Source of the DNA: AEGEAN-183 sp964614345
GTDB lineage: Bacteria; Pseudomonadota; Gammaproteobacteria; Magnimaribacterales; Magnimaribacteraceae
Assembly (NCBI GenBank): GCA_964614345.1
Contig: CAZTLP010000028.1
Coordinates: forward strand, 1 to 15,331
Direction of reading: 5' to 3'
DNA length: 15,331 nucleotides
Shown in pieces: positions 1 to 7,155 of this stretch (its first letter is position 1; each line of letters opens with the position of its first letter). The notes beneath the pieces are model-generated. The model was not told the DNA's origin. It ran no database searches and worked only from the letters and a program-made list of their open reading frames with translations. Both the position numbers and the translations under genes were made by a program.

Positions 1-43
1 GGAAACTTTCTAGAGCTTTGTCTACACCTCTAGAAAGTTTTCC
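1..43. repeat. 15-bp inverted repeat at the left edge
   Basis: Bases 1-15 (GGAAACTTTCTAGAG) are the reverse complement of bases 28-43 (CTCTAGAAAGTTTTCC) apart from one extra T in the second arm. The loop is 12 nt. The repeat lies inside the lpoA reading frame. It may extend beyond the left edge, since arm 1 begins at base 1. It could be a chance coding palindrome, a real RNA hairpin, or an assembly or amplification artefact at a contig end. Confidence 0.7.
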
Positions 44-470
44 TAGAAGAAGAAAGGATATAGATTCAATTTTCATGTCGGTATCTTTAAAGCAAGCTAG
101 AAGTTTGAAGCCTGAATTAGAATATAATTTTGGTGAGTCTCTTTCCGTTTACCTTTTTCCTACTTGGGATAATCAAACTTATAATATTCGAAAAGAATTA
201 GACTTAGAAGGAATTGCATTAATAGACCTACCTTGGATGCTTAATCCCAAAGTTACTTTTATTCCAGAATTACCTATGAAAAGAAGCAGAAATTTTGCTT
301 CTGGATTTGATGCCTACGATATTATTCTTTTAATAAACAATCCTCAAAGCTCCAATTATTTTAAATACATTGGTATGACAGGTGAATTGGTTTATAAAAA
401 TGGAAAATTAGTTAGAAAATCTTTGAAAACAGAAATACAAAAAGGTTTATTTCAGATAATAGGCTATTAA
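1..470 (+). CDS. lpoA: Penicillin-binding protein activator LpoA, C-terminal part (5' end outside window)
   Basis: The reading frame is open from base 3 to the TAA at 468-470 (155 residues), with no stop before the left edge, so this is the 3' end of a longer gene; the TTG at 18 is internal, not a start. LpoA is an outer-membrane lipoprotein that reaches through the periplasm and activates the peptidoglycan synthase PBP1A. The visible part matches the C-terminal periplasmic-binding-protein-like domain: the RRRKDIDSIF segment resembles the family's RRRxDxDxxFL strand, followed by GIALIDLPWML, then FASGFDAYDI, and near the end a MTGELVYKNGKLVRK stretch like the family's TGxLxxxxxGxVxRxL ending. 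The N-terminal TPR domain and lipobox lie outside the window. Neighbourhood supports the call: lpoA lies near sspA-petCBA in Pseudomonas. It converges on sspA with one base between the stop codons. Family identity is from recalled motifs, not alignment. Confidence 0.82.
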   Translation, partial: KLSRALSTPLESFPRRRKDIDSIFMSVSLKQARSLKPELEYNFGESLSVYLFPTWDNQTYNIRKELDLEGIALIDLPWMLNPKVTFIPELPMKRSRNFASGFDAYDIILLINNPQSSNYFKYIGMTGELVYKNGKLVRKSLKTEIQKGLFQIIGY

Positions 471-471
471 T

Positions 472-1110
472 CTATAAAGAGCGTATTTCCCTTTCTAATT
501 CAGTAAGACTATTAATAAAAGCCTCTCTGGTAAAGACTTTCTTCATGTACTCATTTACAGGCTTGTTCTTAGTATCATTAGGAATCTCTATGCCAACCTG
601 AGGAAGTCTCCATAATATAGGGGCAATACAACAATCGACTAAAGAAAATTCATCATTCATAAAAAAGGGTTTTTCTTTAAAAATTGGATTAGTTGCAACT
701 ATCAAAGATTTTAATTGCGTCTTGAGTTTTTTCTCTTCGGCTGGTTTAAGTTTTTCATCAACAAGTCTATCGAATAATAAGCACCAATCATTAGCTATCC
801 TTTTTATGTATAAACGTATGTTTGCCCTAGCAACAGGGTATACAGGAAGCAAAGGAGGATGAGGAAATCTTTCATCCAAGTACTCCATTAAAGTAACAGA
901 ATCATATAAGCAAACATCTCTATCTACTAAAACGGGCAAAGTCGAATAAGGACTTACTTCTAAGATATCAGCATTTATATTATTTTTATCCGTATCAATA
1001 ATTTCTGAAGAAATGCCCTTTTCTTCTAAAACTATTCTTACTCTTTGGCAATAATGATCAGTGGGATCTGAAAATAGTGCCATTGATGTTCTTTTGTTTA
1101 GTGAAACCAT
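472..1110 (-). CDS. sspA: Stringent starvation protein A (SspA), RNA polymerase-associated
   Basis: 212 residues, ATG start, TAG stop. SspA has a glutathione S-transferase fold but no GST activity; it binds RNA polymerase holoenzyme and helps starvation and acid-stress gene control. The thioredoxin-like N-terminal half begins with NKRTSMALFSDPTDHYCQRV, followed by LDERFPHPPLLPVYPVARAN. This contains the surface-pocket Pro-His-Pro triad (P83-H84-P85) known to be important in E. coli SspA. The C-terminal helical half contains FFMNDEFSLVDCCIAPILWRLPQ, nearly the family consensus. Length equals the E. coli protein. It is the last gene of the rplM-rpsI-petABC-sspA operon, 20 nt after petC. The usual partner gene sspB is not downstream; instead the gene meets convergent lpoA after a single base. 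No Shine-Dalgarno sequence is visible before the ATG. Confidence 0.95.
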   Translation of the reverse strand: MVSLNKRTSMALFSDPTDHYCQRVRIVLEEKGISSEIIDTDKNNINADILEVSPYSTLPVLVDRDVCLYDSVTLMEYLDERFPHPPLLPVYPVARANIRLYIKRIANDWCLLFDRLVDEKLKPAEEKKLKTQLKSLIVATNPIFKEKPFFMNDEFSLVDCCIAPILWRLPQVGIEIPNDTKNKPVNEYMKKVFTREAFINSLTELEREIRSL

Positions 1111-1130
1111 ATGTATTAAATTTTAATTAG

Positions 1131-1943
1131 TTAATGTACATCCTTTTTAAATTCTCTGTATAGAAGAAAACTAAGCATAGTAAAAATTAAGAGATATAGA
1201 ATAACAAATTTACCAATATATTTTCTTTCTTCCCTTATAGGATCTGACATATAAGAAAGAAAGTTAGTCAAATCTTTCATACTCACTTTAAATTGTTCAG
1301 ATGTCATCTGCCCTTCTTGTTTTGTTTCTAAAAATCCGCAAAGTTCTTTTGTAATCAATTCTCCAGATAAAGGATCTTGTTTAAGTCCTCCATTATTTGC
1401 TAACTGAGGGACTTGCTTACAAGAAGAAACCTGAAGTCCTTGTAGATCACTTAAGACATGCGGCATTCCAACATTCTCATAAACTTTGTTGTTGACTCCA
1501 AAGGGTCTGCTTTCATCTTCATAGAAACTTATAAGATAGGTGTAAACCCAATCAGTCCCTCTCAAGGCAGTTTCTAGAGTCAGGTCAGGGGGAGCTATCC
1601 CAAACCATTCTTTAGCTTCAGATTGATCCAATCCTATAGTCATAAGATCACCCATCTTCTGATCACCGAACATAAGATTCTCTTGAAATAAATCTTCAGG
1701 TATTCCTAAATCTTTAGCCACCCTGTTATACCTGGCATATTTGAGAGAATGACATCCATAACAGTAATTCATAAATGTTTTAGCTCCTCGTTGTAAAGAA
1801 GCTTTATCAGTATGGTCAGCCTTAAATTCTTCGCATCTACCTTCCTCAAGTGCCTCCTCCGAAAGAAAATGCCCACAAACTCCACCTTCCGCAGAAAATA
1901 AGTGAAGAGAGATAAATGCAAGTGTCAAAGTTAATAACTTCAT
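1131..1943 (-). CDS. petC: Cytochrome c1, ubiquinol-cytochrome c reductase
   Basis: 270 residues. This is the c-type haem subunit of the bc1 complex (complex III), taking electrons from the Rieske protein and passing them to a soluble or membrane cytochrome c. A Sec signal peptide occupies about residues 1-18. The haem-binding CYGCH is at C61-H65, within LQRGAKTFMNYCYGCHSLKY. The likely sixth ligand is M160 in NVGMPHVL. A C-terminal membrane anchor spans about 243-262 and ends in YREFKKDVH, the typical proteobacterial tail. Four extra cysteines (C23, C37, C175, C202) are not haem ligands; C23 and C37 sit in a short region just after the signal peptide. The start codon overlaps the petB stop (TAATG), and AGAGGA and AAGG precede it within petB, so translation is probably coupled. 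Confidence 0.97.
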   Translation of the reverse strand: MKLLTLTLAFISLHLFSAEGGVCGHFLSEEALEEGRCEEFKADHTDKASLQRGAKTFMNYCYGCHSLKYARYNRVAKDLGIPEDLFQENLMFGDQKMGDLMTIGLDQSEAKEWFGIAPPDLTLETALRGTDWVYTYLISFYEDESRPFGVNNKVYENVGMPHVLSDLQGLQVSSCKQVPQLANNGGLKQDPLSGELITKELCGFLETKQEGQMTSEQFKVSMKDLTNFLSYMSDPIREERKYIGKFVILYLLIFTMLSFLLYREFKKDVH

Positions 1944-3178
1944 TAAACCTTTATCCTCTCAGGTACTACCTTACATTTTTCATACTTTGTATAGAAAGGC
2001 ATAAGAATAAAATATAAGAAATAGAGTGCAGTAAACACCTGAGCCATCAAAGTTCTTAAAGGGTTGGGTGTAACCATGCCTAAGTAACCCAAAACTATAA
2101 AACTTACCACAAGAATAAAAAGTGCTACTTTACTATATGCCCCTTTATATCTGATTGACTTAACAGGGCTTTTATCTAACCAAGGGACAAAGGCTATGAT
2201 GACCATTGCCCCGCCCATTACAACAAATCCTAAAAATTTAGCAGTTAAAGGTCCTATAGGAAAAGTAATGGCTCTCAGCATTGCATAGTAAGGAGTGTAA
2301 TACCAAGCAGGTACTATATGTTCGGGTGTCTTTAAATTATTAGCTTCTTCGTAATTAATATACTCAATCAGATAGCCACCTCCATCTGGAAAAAAGAAAA
2401 TAATAAAACAAAAGAAGATGAGGAAAATTCCTATAGCAAAAAGATCTTTTACAACATCGTAAGGGAAAAAAGGAACAGAATCTAAAGGTACACCATCTTC
2501 ATCTATGTGTTTCTTTATATCAATTCCTTCAGGATTATTTGATCCTACTTCATGCAAAGCAACAATGTGTACAAAGACTACTGCTATTAGAGCTAATGGC
2601 AGAAGAACCACATGAAAAGCAAAGAGTCTATTCAATGTAATCCCAGAAATTAAATAATCTCCTCTAATCCATGTTAAGAGCTCCTCTCCAAAGATGGGTA
2701 TGGAGCCAATCAATGACAATATTACTTGAGCTGCCCAAAAAGACATTTGTCCCCAGGGTAATACATAACCTGTGAAACCTTCTGCTACAAGTATGATATA
2801 AGTGAGCCAACCCAAAACCCATAGAAGCTCTCTTGGTTTTTGATAAGAGCCGTACAAAAGACCTCTAAACATATGAAGATAGATAAGCAAAAAGAACATC
2901 GAAGAGCCAGTGGTATGCATATAGCGAATAAACCAACCATAATCAACATCTCTCATGATGTACTGAATTGATGCAAAAGCTCCTTCATCTGTGGCCTCAT
3001 AACTCATTAACAACCAAATTCCTGAGATTAGTTGGATGACTAAAACTACAATTAAAAGAACACCTGCCAGATACCAGAAATTTTGTCCTATAGGTGCCGG
3101 ATATTTACTTAGATGTCTTTCAAAAGTATCAGTTAAAGGAAACCGATCGTCGACCCAATTTAATAGTCTGGTAAACAT
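1943..3178 (-). CDS. petB: Cytochrome b, ubiquinol-cytochrome c reductase
   Basis: 411 residues, the full-length (not split) bacterial cytochrome b, with about eight membrane helices. It holds both b haems and forms the quinol-oxidising (Qo) and quinone-reducing (Qi) sites. Haem ligands: H88 and H102 on helix B (RYMHTTGS, IYLHMFRG), and H189 and H204 on helix D (FAFHVVLLP, FVHIVALHE). The helix D pair is 15 positions apart, against 14 in mitochondrial cytochrome b. Other landmarks are GYVLPWGQMSFW in helix C and HEVGSNNPEG after helix D. The Qo-site loop reads PAWY at 290-293 where mitochondria and alphaproteobacteria have PEWY, so the catalytic glutamate position is Ala291. The gene overlaps petA and petC by one base each (TAATG junctions). 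GAGGA lies about 9 nt before the ATG. The C-terminal extension beyond helix H is short. Confidence 0.97.
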   Translation of the reverse strand: MFTRLLNWVDDRFPLTDTFERHLSKYPAPIGQNFWYLAGVLLIVVLVIQLISGIWLLMSYEATDEGAFASIQYIMRDVDYGWFIRYMHTTGSSMFFLLIYLHMFRGLLYGSYQKPRELLWVLGWLTYIILVAEGFTGYVLPWGQMSFWAAQVILSLIGSIPIFGEELLTWIRGDYLISGITLNRLFAFHVVLLPLALIAVVFVHIVALHEVGSNNPEGIDIKKHIDEDGVPLDSVPFFPYDVVKDLFAIGIFLIFFCFIIFFFPDGGGYLIEYINYEEANNLKTPEHIVPAWYYTPYYAMLRAITFPIGPLTAKFLGFVVMGGAMVIIAFVPWLDKSPVKSIRYKGAYSKVALFILVVSFIVLGYLGMVTPNPLRTLMAQVFTALYFLYFILMPFYTKYEKCKVVPERIKV

Positions 3179-3774
3179 TAAGTCACTTCCTCATCTTCTC
3201 CTATAACCAATACATCTTCGCTCGCATAATAATGTGGTGGAACAGGTAAGTTTGTCGGTGCCGGTACTCCTGAATAAACCCTTCCCACTAAATCGAATGT
3301 GGATCCATGACATGGACAAAAGAAGCCCCCTTGCCAGTTGGAATCAAAATCAGTAATTCCTAGTTCAGGATAAAACTTAGGTGCACAAGATAAATGAGTG
3401 CAAACAGCCTCTAAAACTACTATCTCCTCTTTTCTTGACCGATATGGATTTTTGGCATAATCAGGCTGTTGGTCTTTTTCAGAGTTGGGGTCTGAAAGCC
3501 TAGATAAATTTTTGTTTAAAGCTTCTAATGACTCTTTTGTGTGCCTTACTATATAAATAGGAATTCCCCTCCATTCAACCAACATCATTTCTCCTTTGTT
3601 GAGTTTGCTGATGTCTACTTTTGTTGGAGCACCTGCTGCTTTTGCCTGTGCGCTCGGATTAAATGCTGCAACAAATGGTATAGCTGTTCCAATTACAGCT
3701 CCAGTTCCAACAATTGAGGTAGCAGCAATTAAGAATTTTCTTCTTCCTGGATTAGAAGGAGTTTTTGGCTGCAT
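3178..3774 (-). CDS. petA: Rieske iron-sulfur subunit, ubiquinol-cytochrome c reductase
   Basis: 198 residues. This is the [2Fe-2S] subunit that takes the first electron from quinol at the Qo site and carries it to cytochrome c1. The N terminus has a twin-arginine signal-anchor, NPGRRKFLIAAT, followed by a hydrophobic helix (about 15-38), consistent with Tat export of a folded, uncleaved protein. Cluster box 1 is CTHLSC (ligands C125 and H127; C130 for the disulfide). Box 2 is CPCHGS (ligands C153 and H156; C155 for the disulfide). The GSTFDLVGRVYSGVPAPTNLPVP region is the usual Pro-loop segment. The insertion before box 1 (DPNSEKDQQPDYAKNPYRS) is typical of beta/gammaproteobacterial Rieske proteins as I recall them. 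The ATG lies 1 nt after the rpsI stop, and its stop overlaps the petB start (TAATG). Confidence 0.97.
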   Translation of the reverse strand: MQPKTPSNPGRRKFLIAATSIVGTGAVIGTAIPFVAAFNPSAQAKAAGAPTKVDISKLNKGEMMLVEWRGIPIYIVRHTKESLEALNKNLSRLSDPNSEKDQQPDYAKNPYRSRKEEIVVLEAVCTHLSCAPKFYPELGITDFDSNWQGGFFCPCHGSTFDLVGRVYSGVPAPTNLPVPPHYYASEDVLVIGEDEEVT

Positions 3775-3775
3775 A

Positions 3776-4162
3776 TTATCTTTTAGAGTATTGAGGCCTT
3801 TTTCTAGCTTTCCTTAATCCAACTTTTTTTCTTTCAACCTTCCTTGGATCTCTCGTTAAAAAGCCTTCCTTTTTTAGAGGCATTTTGAGACTTTCATCAT
3901 ATTCAACAAGGGCCCTAGCTATACCAAGCTGAATTGCACCTGCTTGACCAAAACTTCCTCCGCCTTTAACTGTAGCCTTAATATCTACCCCTTTTGACAT
4001 TTGGACAGCCTCTAAAGGCTGCTTAACAACCATTCTGGCAACTTCCCTTCCAAAATAATCATCCAATTTCTTTTTATTAACAGTTATTGAACCTGATCCT
4101 TTTACTAAAAAGACCCTAGCTTTTGATGTTTTTCTTCTTCCTACTGTAACTATTTGATCCAA
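3776..4162 (-). CDS. rpsI: 30S ribosomal protein S9 (TTG start)
   Basis: 128 residues, close to the 130 of E. coli. S9 sits in the head of the small subunit, and its C-terminal tail reaches the P-site tRNA. The VGRRKTSKARVFLVKGSG start, KGGGSFGQAGAIQLGIARAL centre and RKARKRPQYSKR end are all family hallmarks; the terminal Ser-Lys-Arg contacts tRNA. The start is TTG at 4160-4162: an in-frame stop lies four codons upstream, no ATG is available, and AAGGA (4169-4173) sits 6 nt before it. The gene follows rplM by 16 nt and precedes petA by 1 nt, linking ribosome and respiratory-chain expression. Confidence 0.97.
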   Translation of the reverse strand: MDQIVTVGRRKTSKARVFLVKGSGSITVNKKKLDDYFGREVARMVVKQPLEAVQMSKGVDIKATVKGGGSFGQAGAIQLGIARALVEYDESLKMPLKKEGFLTRDPRKVERKKVGLRKARKRPQYSKR

Positions 4163-4168
4163 CTTTAT

Positions 4169-4173
4169 TCCTT
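4169..4173 (-). promoter_or_regulatory. Shine-Dalgarno site of rpsI (AAGGA)
   Basis: On the minus strand AAGGA ends 6 nt before the TTG. It decides the start, because the frame is closed by TAA just upstream and there is no ATG until well inside the conserved S9 sequence. It is one of the clearest ribosome-binding sites in the window; several other genes show none. Confidence 0.75.
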
Positions 4174-4178
4174 AAGTT

Positions 4179-4610
4179 TTAAAATGCATCCAATGTGCTT
4201 GGGTTCTGTGCTTGATGAGGATGGTCATTATCCTTATAGATCTTAAGCTTTGTAAGCATTTTCTTTCCAAGTTTATTTTTTGGTAGCATGCCCTTTACGG
4301 CCATTCTAATTGCATCTTCTGGGGAGTTCTTAATTACTTCATCTAAAGATCTTGATTTTATTCCTCCAGGATAGCCTGAATGTTTAAAATAATTCTTTTG
4401 ATTCAATTTATCCCCTGTTACATTAATTTTATTCGCATTAATTACAACTATGTAATCCCCTAAATCCGCATTCGGGGTATACTCAGGTCTATGCTTACCT
4501 CTTAATCTTGAGGCTAAAGTACTTGCTAATCTCCCCAAGGTCTTATCCTTAGCATCAACTAAAATCCAAGATTGTTCTAGATCTGACTGTTTGAAACTCT
4601 GGGTTTTCAT
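4179..4610 (-). CDS. rplM: 50S ribosomal protein L13
   Basis: 143 residues, one more than in E. coli. L13 is an early-assembly protein of the large subunit that binds 23S rRNA. Family signatures are present in order: WILVDAKDKTLGRLAS near the N terminus, LRGKHRPEYTPNADLGDYIVVINA, KNYFKHSGYPGG, AVKGMLPKNKLGKKML, and the end DHPHQAQNPSTLDAF. It is the first gene of the operon that continues through rpsI, petABC and sspA. A weak AAGG lies 11 nt before the ATG. A likely promoter with a GC-rich discriminator lies immediately upstream. In E. coli rplM-rpsI is likewise near sspA and degS. Confidence 0.98.
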   Translation of the reverse strand: MKTQSFKQSDLEQSWILVDAKDKTLGRLASTLASRLRGKHRPEYTPNADLGDYIVVINANKINVTGDKLNQKNYFKHSGYPGGIKSRSLDEVIKNSPEDAIRMAVKGMLPKNKLGKKMLTKLKIYKDNDHPHQAQNPSTLDAF

Positions 4611-4632
4611 TGAAATTGTTACCTTAGGAAAA

Positions 4633-4670
4633 GCGCGCGCATTTTAATCTACTAGGTAGGGTTGATACAA
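4633..4670 (-). promoter_or_regulatory. Likely rplM operon promoter with GC-rich discriminator
   Basis: On the minus strand a -10-like TAAAAT (4641-4646) follows a weak -35-like TTGTAT (4665-4670) with an 18-nt spacer. It is directly followed by GCGCGCGC (4633-4640), by far the most GC-rich run in this AT-rich gap. GC-rich discriminators between the -10 box and the start site mark stringently controlled ribosomal promoters in E. coli. If this is the promoter, transcription starts near 4634-4636 and the leader is only about 25 nt. The gap 4611-4755 is shared with divergent degS, for which I see no convincing promoter. Confidence 0.5.
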
Positions 4671-4755
4671 CAGGAAGTTCATTAAAAGTATAAATTTTTT
4701 TAACAGAGAAGTTGTTTTCCTTTGTTATTTCTCATCATTATATTAACCTTCAGGC

Positions 4756-5838
4756 ATGAAGATCTTTACTTCAAAAGAATACTTACCCTATTTTATGGCG
4801 ACTTTGATTGGAGTAATGTTTGGTATTCTCATTCTTACCTTTAGCAATAAAAACAACATTCCGACAGATGATGAGATTATTTCTAAGAATCTAATGGGGA
4901 ATTCTTTTAATAAAGCAGTAAATAAAGCCTCACCCTCTGTTGTAAATATTTATAGTGATGTACTTGTTAATGATAGGAGATCTCAATTCCCTTTTTCAGA
5001 TAGATTTAATTCCATTTTTGGGCGTAATCAAGCAAGAATACAATCAAGCTTAGGTTCTGGAGTAATTTTTTATTCCAATGGATATATCCTTACAAATCAG
5101 CATGTTATAGGTGATAGGAATGTAGGAATTACTGTTGAACTTTCCAGCGGTCGAAAAGAAAAAGCCAAAATAATAGGAATTGATAAGGGAACCGATTTAG
5201 CTGTATTGAAAATTGACCAGAATGAAGAATTATCCTCAATAGAGATAGCGAATTCCGATAATCTAAAAATTGGAGATATAGTTTTAGCTATTGGTAATCC
5301 TTATGGATTAGGGCAATCAGTTAGTATGGGAATAGTCAGTGCCACAGGAAGGGAGTTTAATAATCCTTATTCAGACTATATTCAAACCGATGCTTCTATA
5401 AATCAAGGTAATTCAGGAGGTGCTTTAATAGATACTACAGGAAGATTAGTGGGCATAAATACACTAATAAGAAGTAGTACAGGTGGGTCAGAGGGAGTAG
5501 GACTAGCAATACCTTCAGCCAGAGTATTGGGAATCATAAATGATCTTATTCAATACGGAGAAGTAAAAAGAGGCTGGTTAGGATTTGGAATAGACAGAAG
5601 AGTTTTGGCCACACAGAATTTATTAAAAATAAGTTATATACATCCCAATGGGCCTGCAGAAGAGGTCAACCTAGAAGAGGGAGATATAATTATTCAAATC
5701 AATGAACAAAAGTCCTCTTATCCACTTTTATTCAAAGAGTTTGCGAGATCCAAACCCGGAACAATTATCAAATTTAAAATATTAAGAAATGGAAACTATT
5801 TAGATATAGATTTACTGACTTCTACAGTTTCTAGCTAA
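4756..5838 (+). CDS. degS: Membrane-anchored periplasmic serine protease, DegS/AlgW type
   Basis: 360 residues. DegS (AlgW in Pseudomonas) senses misfolded outer-membrane proteins and cuts the anti-sigma factor RseA/MucA, starting the sigma-E envelope stress response. An N-terminal membrane anchor spans about 11-29. The trypsin-like domain has the catalytic triad H116 (LTNQHVIG), D147 (GTDLAVLKI) and S220 (INQGNSGGAL). A single PDZ domain follows from about 265 to 355, with no second PDZ, and the length is close to E. coli DegS (355); DegP and DegQ are longer, have two PDZ domains and a cleaved signal peptide. The anchor plus one PDZ favours DegS, although the substrate is inferred. In E. coli degS lies near rplM-rpsI-sspA, agreeing with this position. 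It is divergent from rplM and convergent with murA. No Shine-Dalgarno site is seen. Confidence 0.9.
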   Translation: MKIFTSKEYLPYFMATLIGVMFGILILTFSNKNNIPTDDEIISKNLMGNSFNKAVNKASPSVVNIYSDVLVNDRRSQFPFSDRFNSIFGRNQARIQSSLGSGVIFYSNGYILTNQHVIGDRNVGITVELSSGRKEKAKIIGIDKGTDLAVLKIDQNEELSSIEIANSDNLKIGDIVLAIGNPYGLGQSVSMGIVSATGREFNNPYSDYIQTDASINQGNSGGALIDTTGRLVGINTLIRSSTGGSEGVGLAIPSARVLGIINDLIQYGEVKRGWLGFGIDRRVLATQNLLKISYIHPNGPAEEVNLEEGDIIIQINEQKSSYPLLFKEFARSKPGTIIKFKILRNGNYLDIDLLTSTVSS

Positions 5839-5880
5839 ATTCACTTTTTTACGGAATTAAATTAGGCTCTTCTTTATCAG

Positions 5881-7140
5881 TTAAGAGATTCTTTCTATAT
5901 CTGCTCCAAGAACATTTAGTTTCTCTTCAATCCTTTCATATCCTCTGTCTATATGGTAAATCCTATCAATTTGGGTTGTTCCCTTTGCAACTAGACCTGC
6001 TAAAACTAAACTGGCTGAGGCTCTTAGGTCTGTTGCCATTACGGGAGCTCCAACCAAATCCTTAATACCTTCAATAACAGCAGTATTTCCTTTTAACGAA
6101 ATCTTTCCTCCCATTCTGGCAATCTCTTGTACATGCATAAATCTATTTTCAAATACATTTTCTGTAACTGTGGCTGTACCCTTTGCTATAGAATTGAGAG
6201 CAATAAATTGAGCTTGCATGTCAGTTGGAAAAGAAGGGAATGGTCCTGTACTTAGGCTTGTAGCTCTAGGCCTATTTATTTCCATTTTTAAAGAAATCCA
6301 GTCCTCTCCGGAATTAATTAACGCACCTGCTTCCCTTAATTTATTCACAACAGAATCAATCGAATCTGGTCTAGTTCCTTTTATTGTTATATCACCTCCA
6401 GTCATAGCTACTGCCGTTAGATAAGTAGCTGTCTCAACTCTATCCGGCATAACAGAGAAATCACAACCCTGCAGAGTTTCTACTCCTTCAATAACAATCT
6501 TATCCGTCCCTTGACCCTTTATTTTTGCTCCCATTCTGATTAGGCAATCAGCTAAATCCACTACTTCAGGTTCCTTAGCTGCATTATTTATAATTGTTTC
6601 TCCTTCTGCGAGAGAAGCAGCCATCAATACATTTTCAGTAGCTGTCACACTAACAGGATCAAAATTTATATTATTACCTTTTAACCCACCATCAGATTTA
6701 GCATTTATATATCCGCCTTCTAAAGAAATACTAGCCCCCAAAGCTCTCATAGCATCAATGTGAAGATTTACAGGTCTACTTCCTATAGCACACCCTCCAG
6801 GCAAAGCAACTTTTGCTTCATGAAATTTAGCTAATAAAGGTCCCAAAACAAGGACAGAAGCTCTCATGGTCTTAACTAATTCGTATCTTGCATTTAAATT
6901 TTTAATAGAAGAAGCATCAACATAGACATCCATGTCCTCATTCAACATAATATCTACGCCCATCGAACCTAATAATTCGATCATGGTAGTTACGTCATTT
7001 AAATGCGGTAAATTGCTAACCTTCATGGGTGATTCAGCTAATAAAGAAGCAGCTAATATTGGTAAAGCAGAATTTTTTGCTCCAGAAGCAAAAATTTCTC
7101 CATGAAGCTGCTTTTTGCCTGTAATAAGAAGTTTATCCAT
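5881..7140 (-). CDS. murA: UDP-N-acetylglucosamine 1-carboxyvinyltransferase MurA
   Basis: 419 residues, the same as E. coli MurA. It transfers enolpyruvate from phosphoenolpyruvate to UDP-GlcNAc, the first committed cytoplasmic step of peptidoglycan synthesis. Catalytic residues are visible: K22 in SGAKNSALPI, C117 in LPGGCAIGSRP (the PEP-binding cysteine, the fosfomycin target), D307 in FPTDMQAQ and R399 in HIDRGYERIEEKL. The cysteine is present, so the fosfomycin-insensitive Asp variant does not apply. It lies 15 nt downstream of mlaC and is probably co-transcribed with it. In E. coli ibaG and mlaB stand between mlaC and murA; both are missing here. It converges on degS with 42 nt between, and I see only a weak 5-bp hairpin there. 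Confidence 0.98.
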   Translation of the reverse strand: MDKLLITGKKQLHGEIFASGAKNSALPILAASLLAESPMKVSNLPHLNDVTTMIELLGSMGVDIMLNEDMDVYVDASSIKNLNARYELVKTMRASVLVLGPLLAKFHEAKVALPGGCAIGSRPVNLHIDAMRALGASISLEGGYINAKSDGGLKGNNINFDPVSVTATENVLMAASLAEGETIINNAAKEPEVVDLADCLIRMGAKIKGQGTDKIVIEGVETLQGCDFSVMPDRVETATYLTAVAMTGGDITIKGTRPDSIDSVVNKLREAGALINSGEDWISLKMEINRPRATSLSTGPFPSFPTDMQAQFIALNSIAKGTATVTENVFENRFMHVQEIARMGGKISLKGNTAVIEGIKDLVGAPVMATDLRASASLVLAGLVAKGTTQIDRIYHIDRGYERIEEKLNVLGADIERIS

Positions 7141-7155
7141 TAAAAGAGTTATTTC

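Noticed and set aside
18..20. TTG as a start for the first plus-strand gene
   Set aside because: The frame is open to the window edge, and the protein matches only the C-terminal part of LpoA.
3596..3817. Plus-strand open frame opposite petA
   Set aside because: It is antisense to the Rieske signal-anchor region, which is strongly conserved; the translation shows no domain logic.
4673..4700. Sigma-E promoter for degS: GGAAGTT resembles the -35 GGAACTT
   Set aside because: At the proper 16-nt spacing the -10 position is only Ts, with no TCTGA/TCAAA-like element, so the match is probably chance.
4611..4755. Structured ribosomal-protein leader upstream of rplM
   Set aside because: The predicted leader is only about 25 nt and I see no stable hairpin in it.
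5839..5880. Bidirectional terminator between degS and murA (AATTC...GAATT)
   Set aside because: The stem is only 5 bp, AT-rich, with an 11-nt loop, and the T run lies inside the loop, not after the stem.
6117..6132. Sigma-54 promoter-like TGGCA...TTGT on the plus strand inside murA
   Set aside because: It lacks the GC of the -12 element at the right spacing and is antisense to murA, with no gene to drive.
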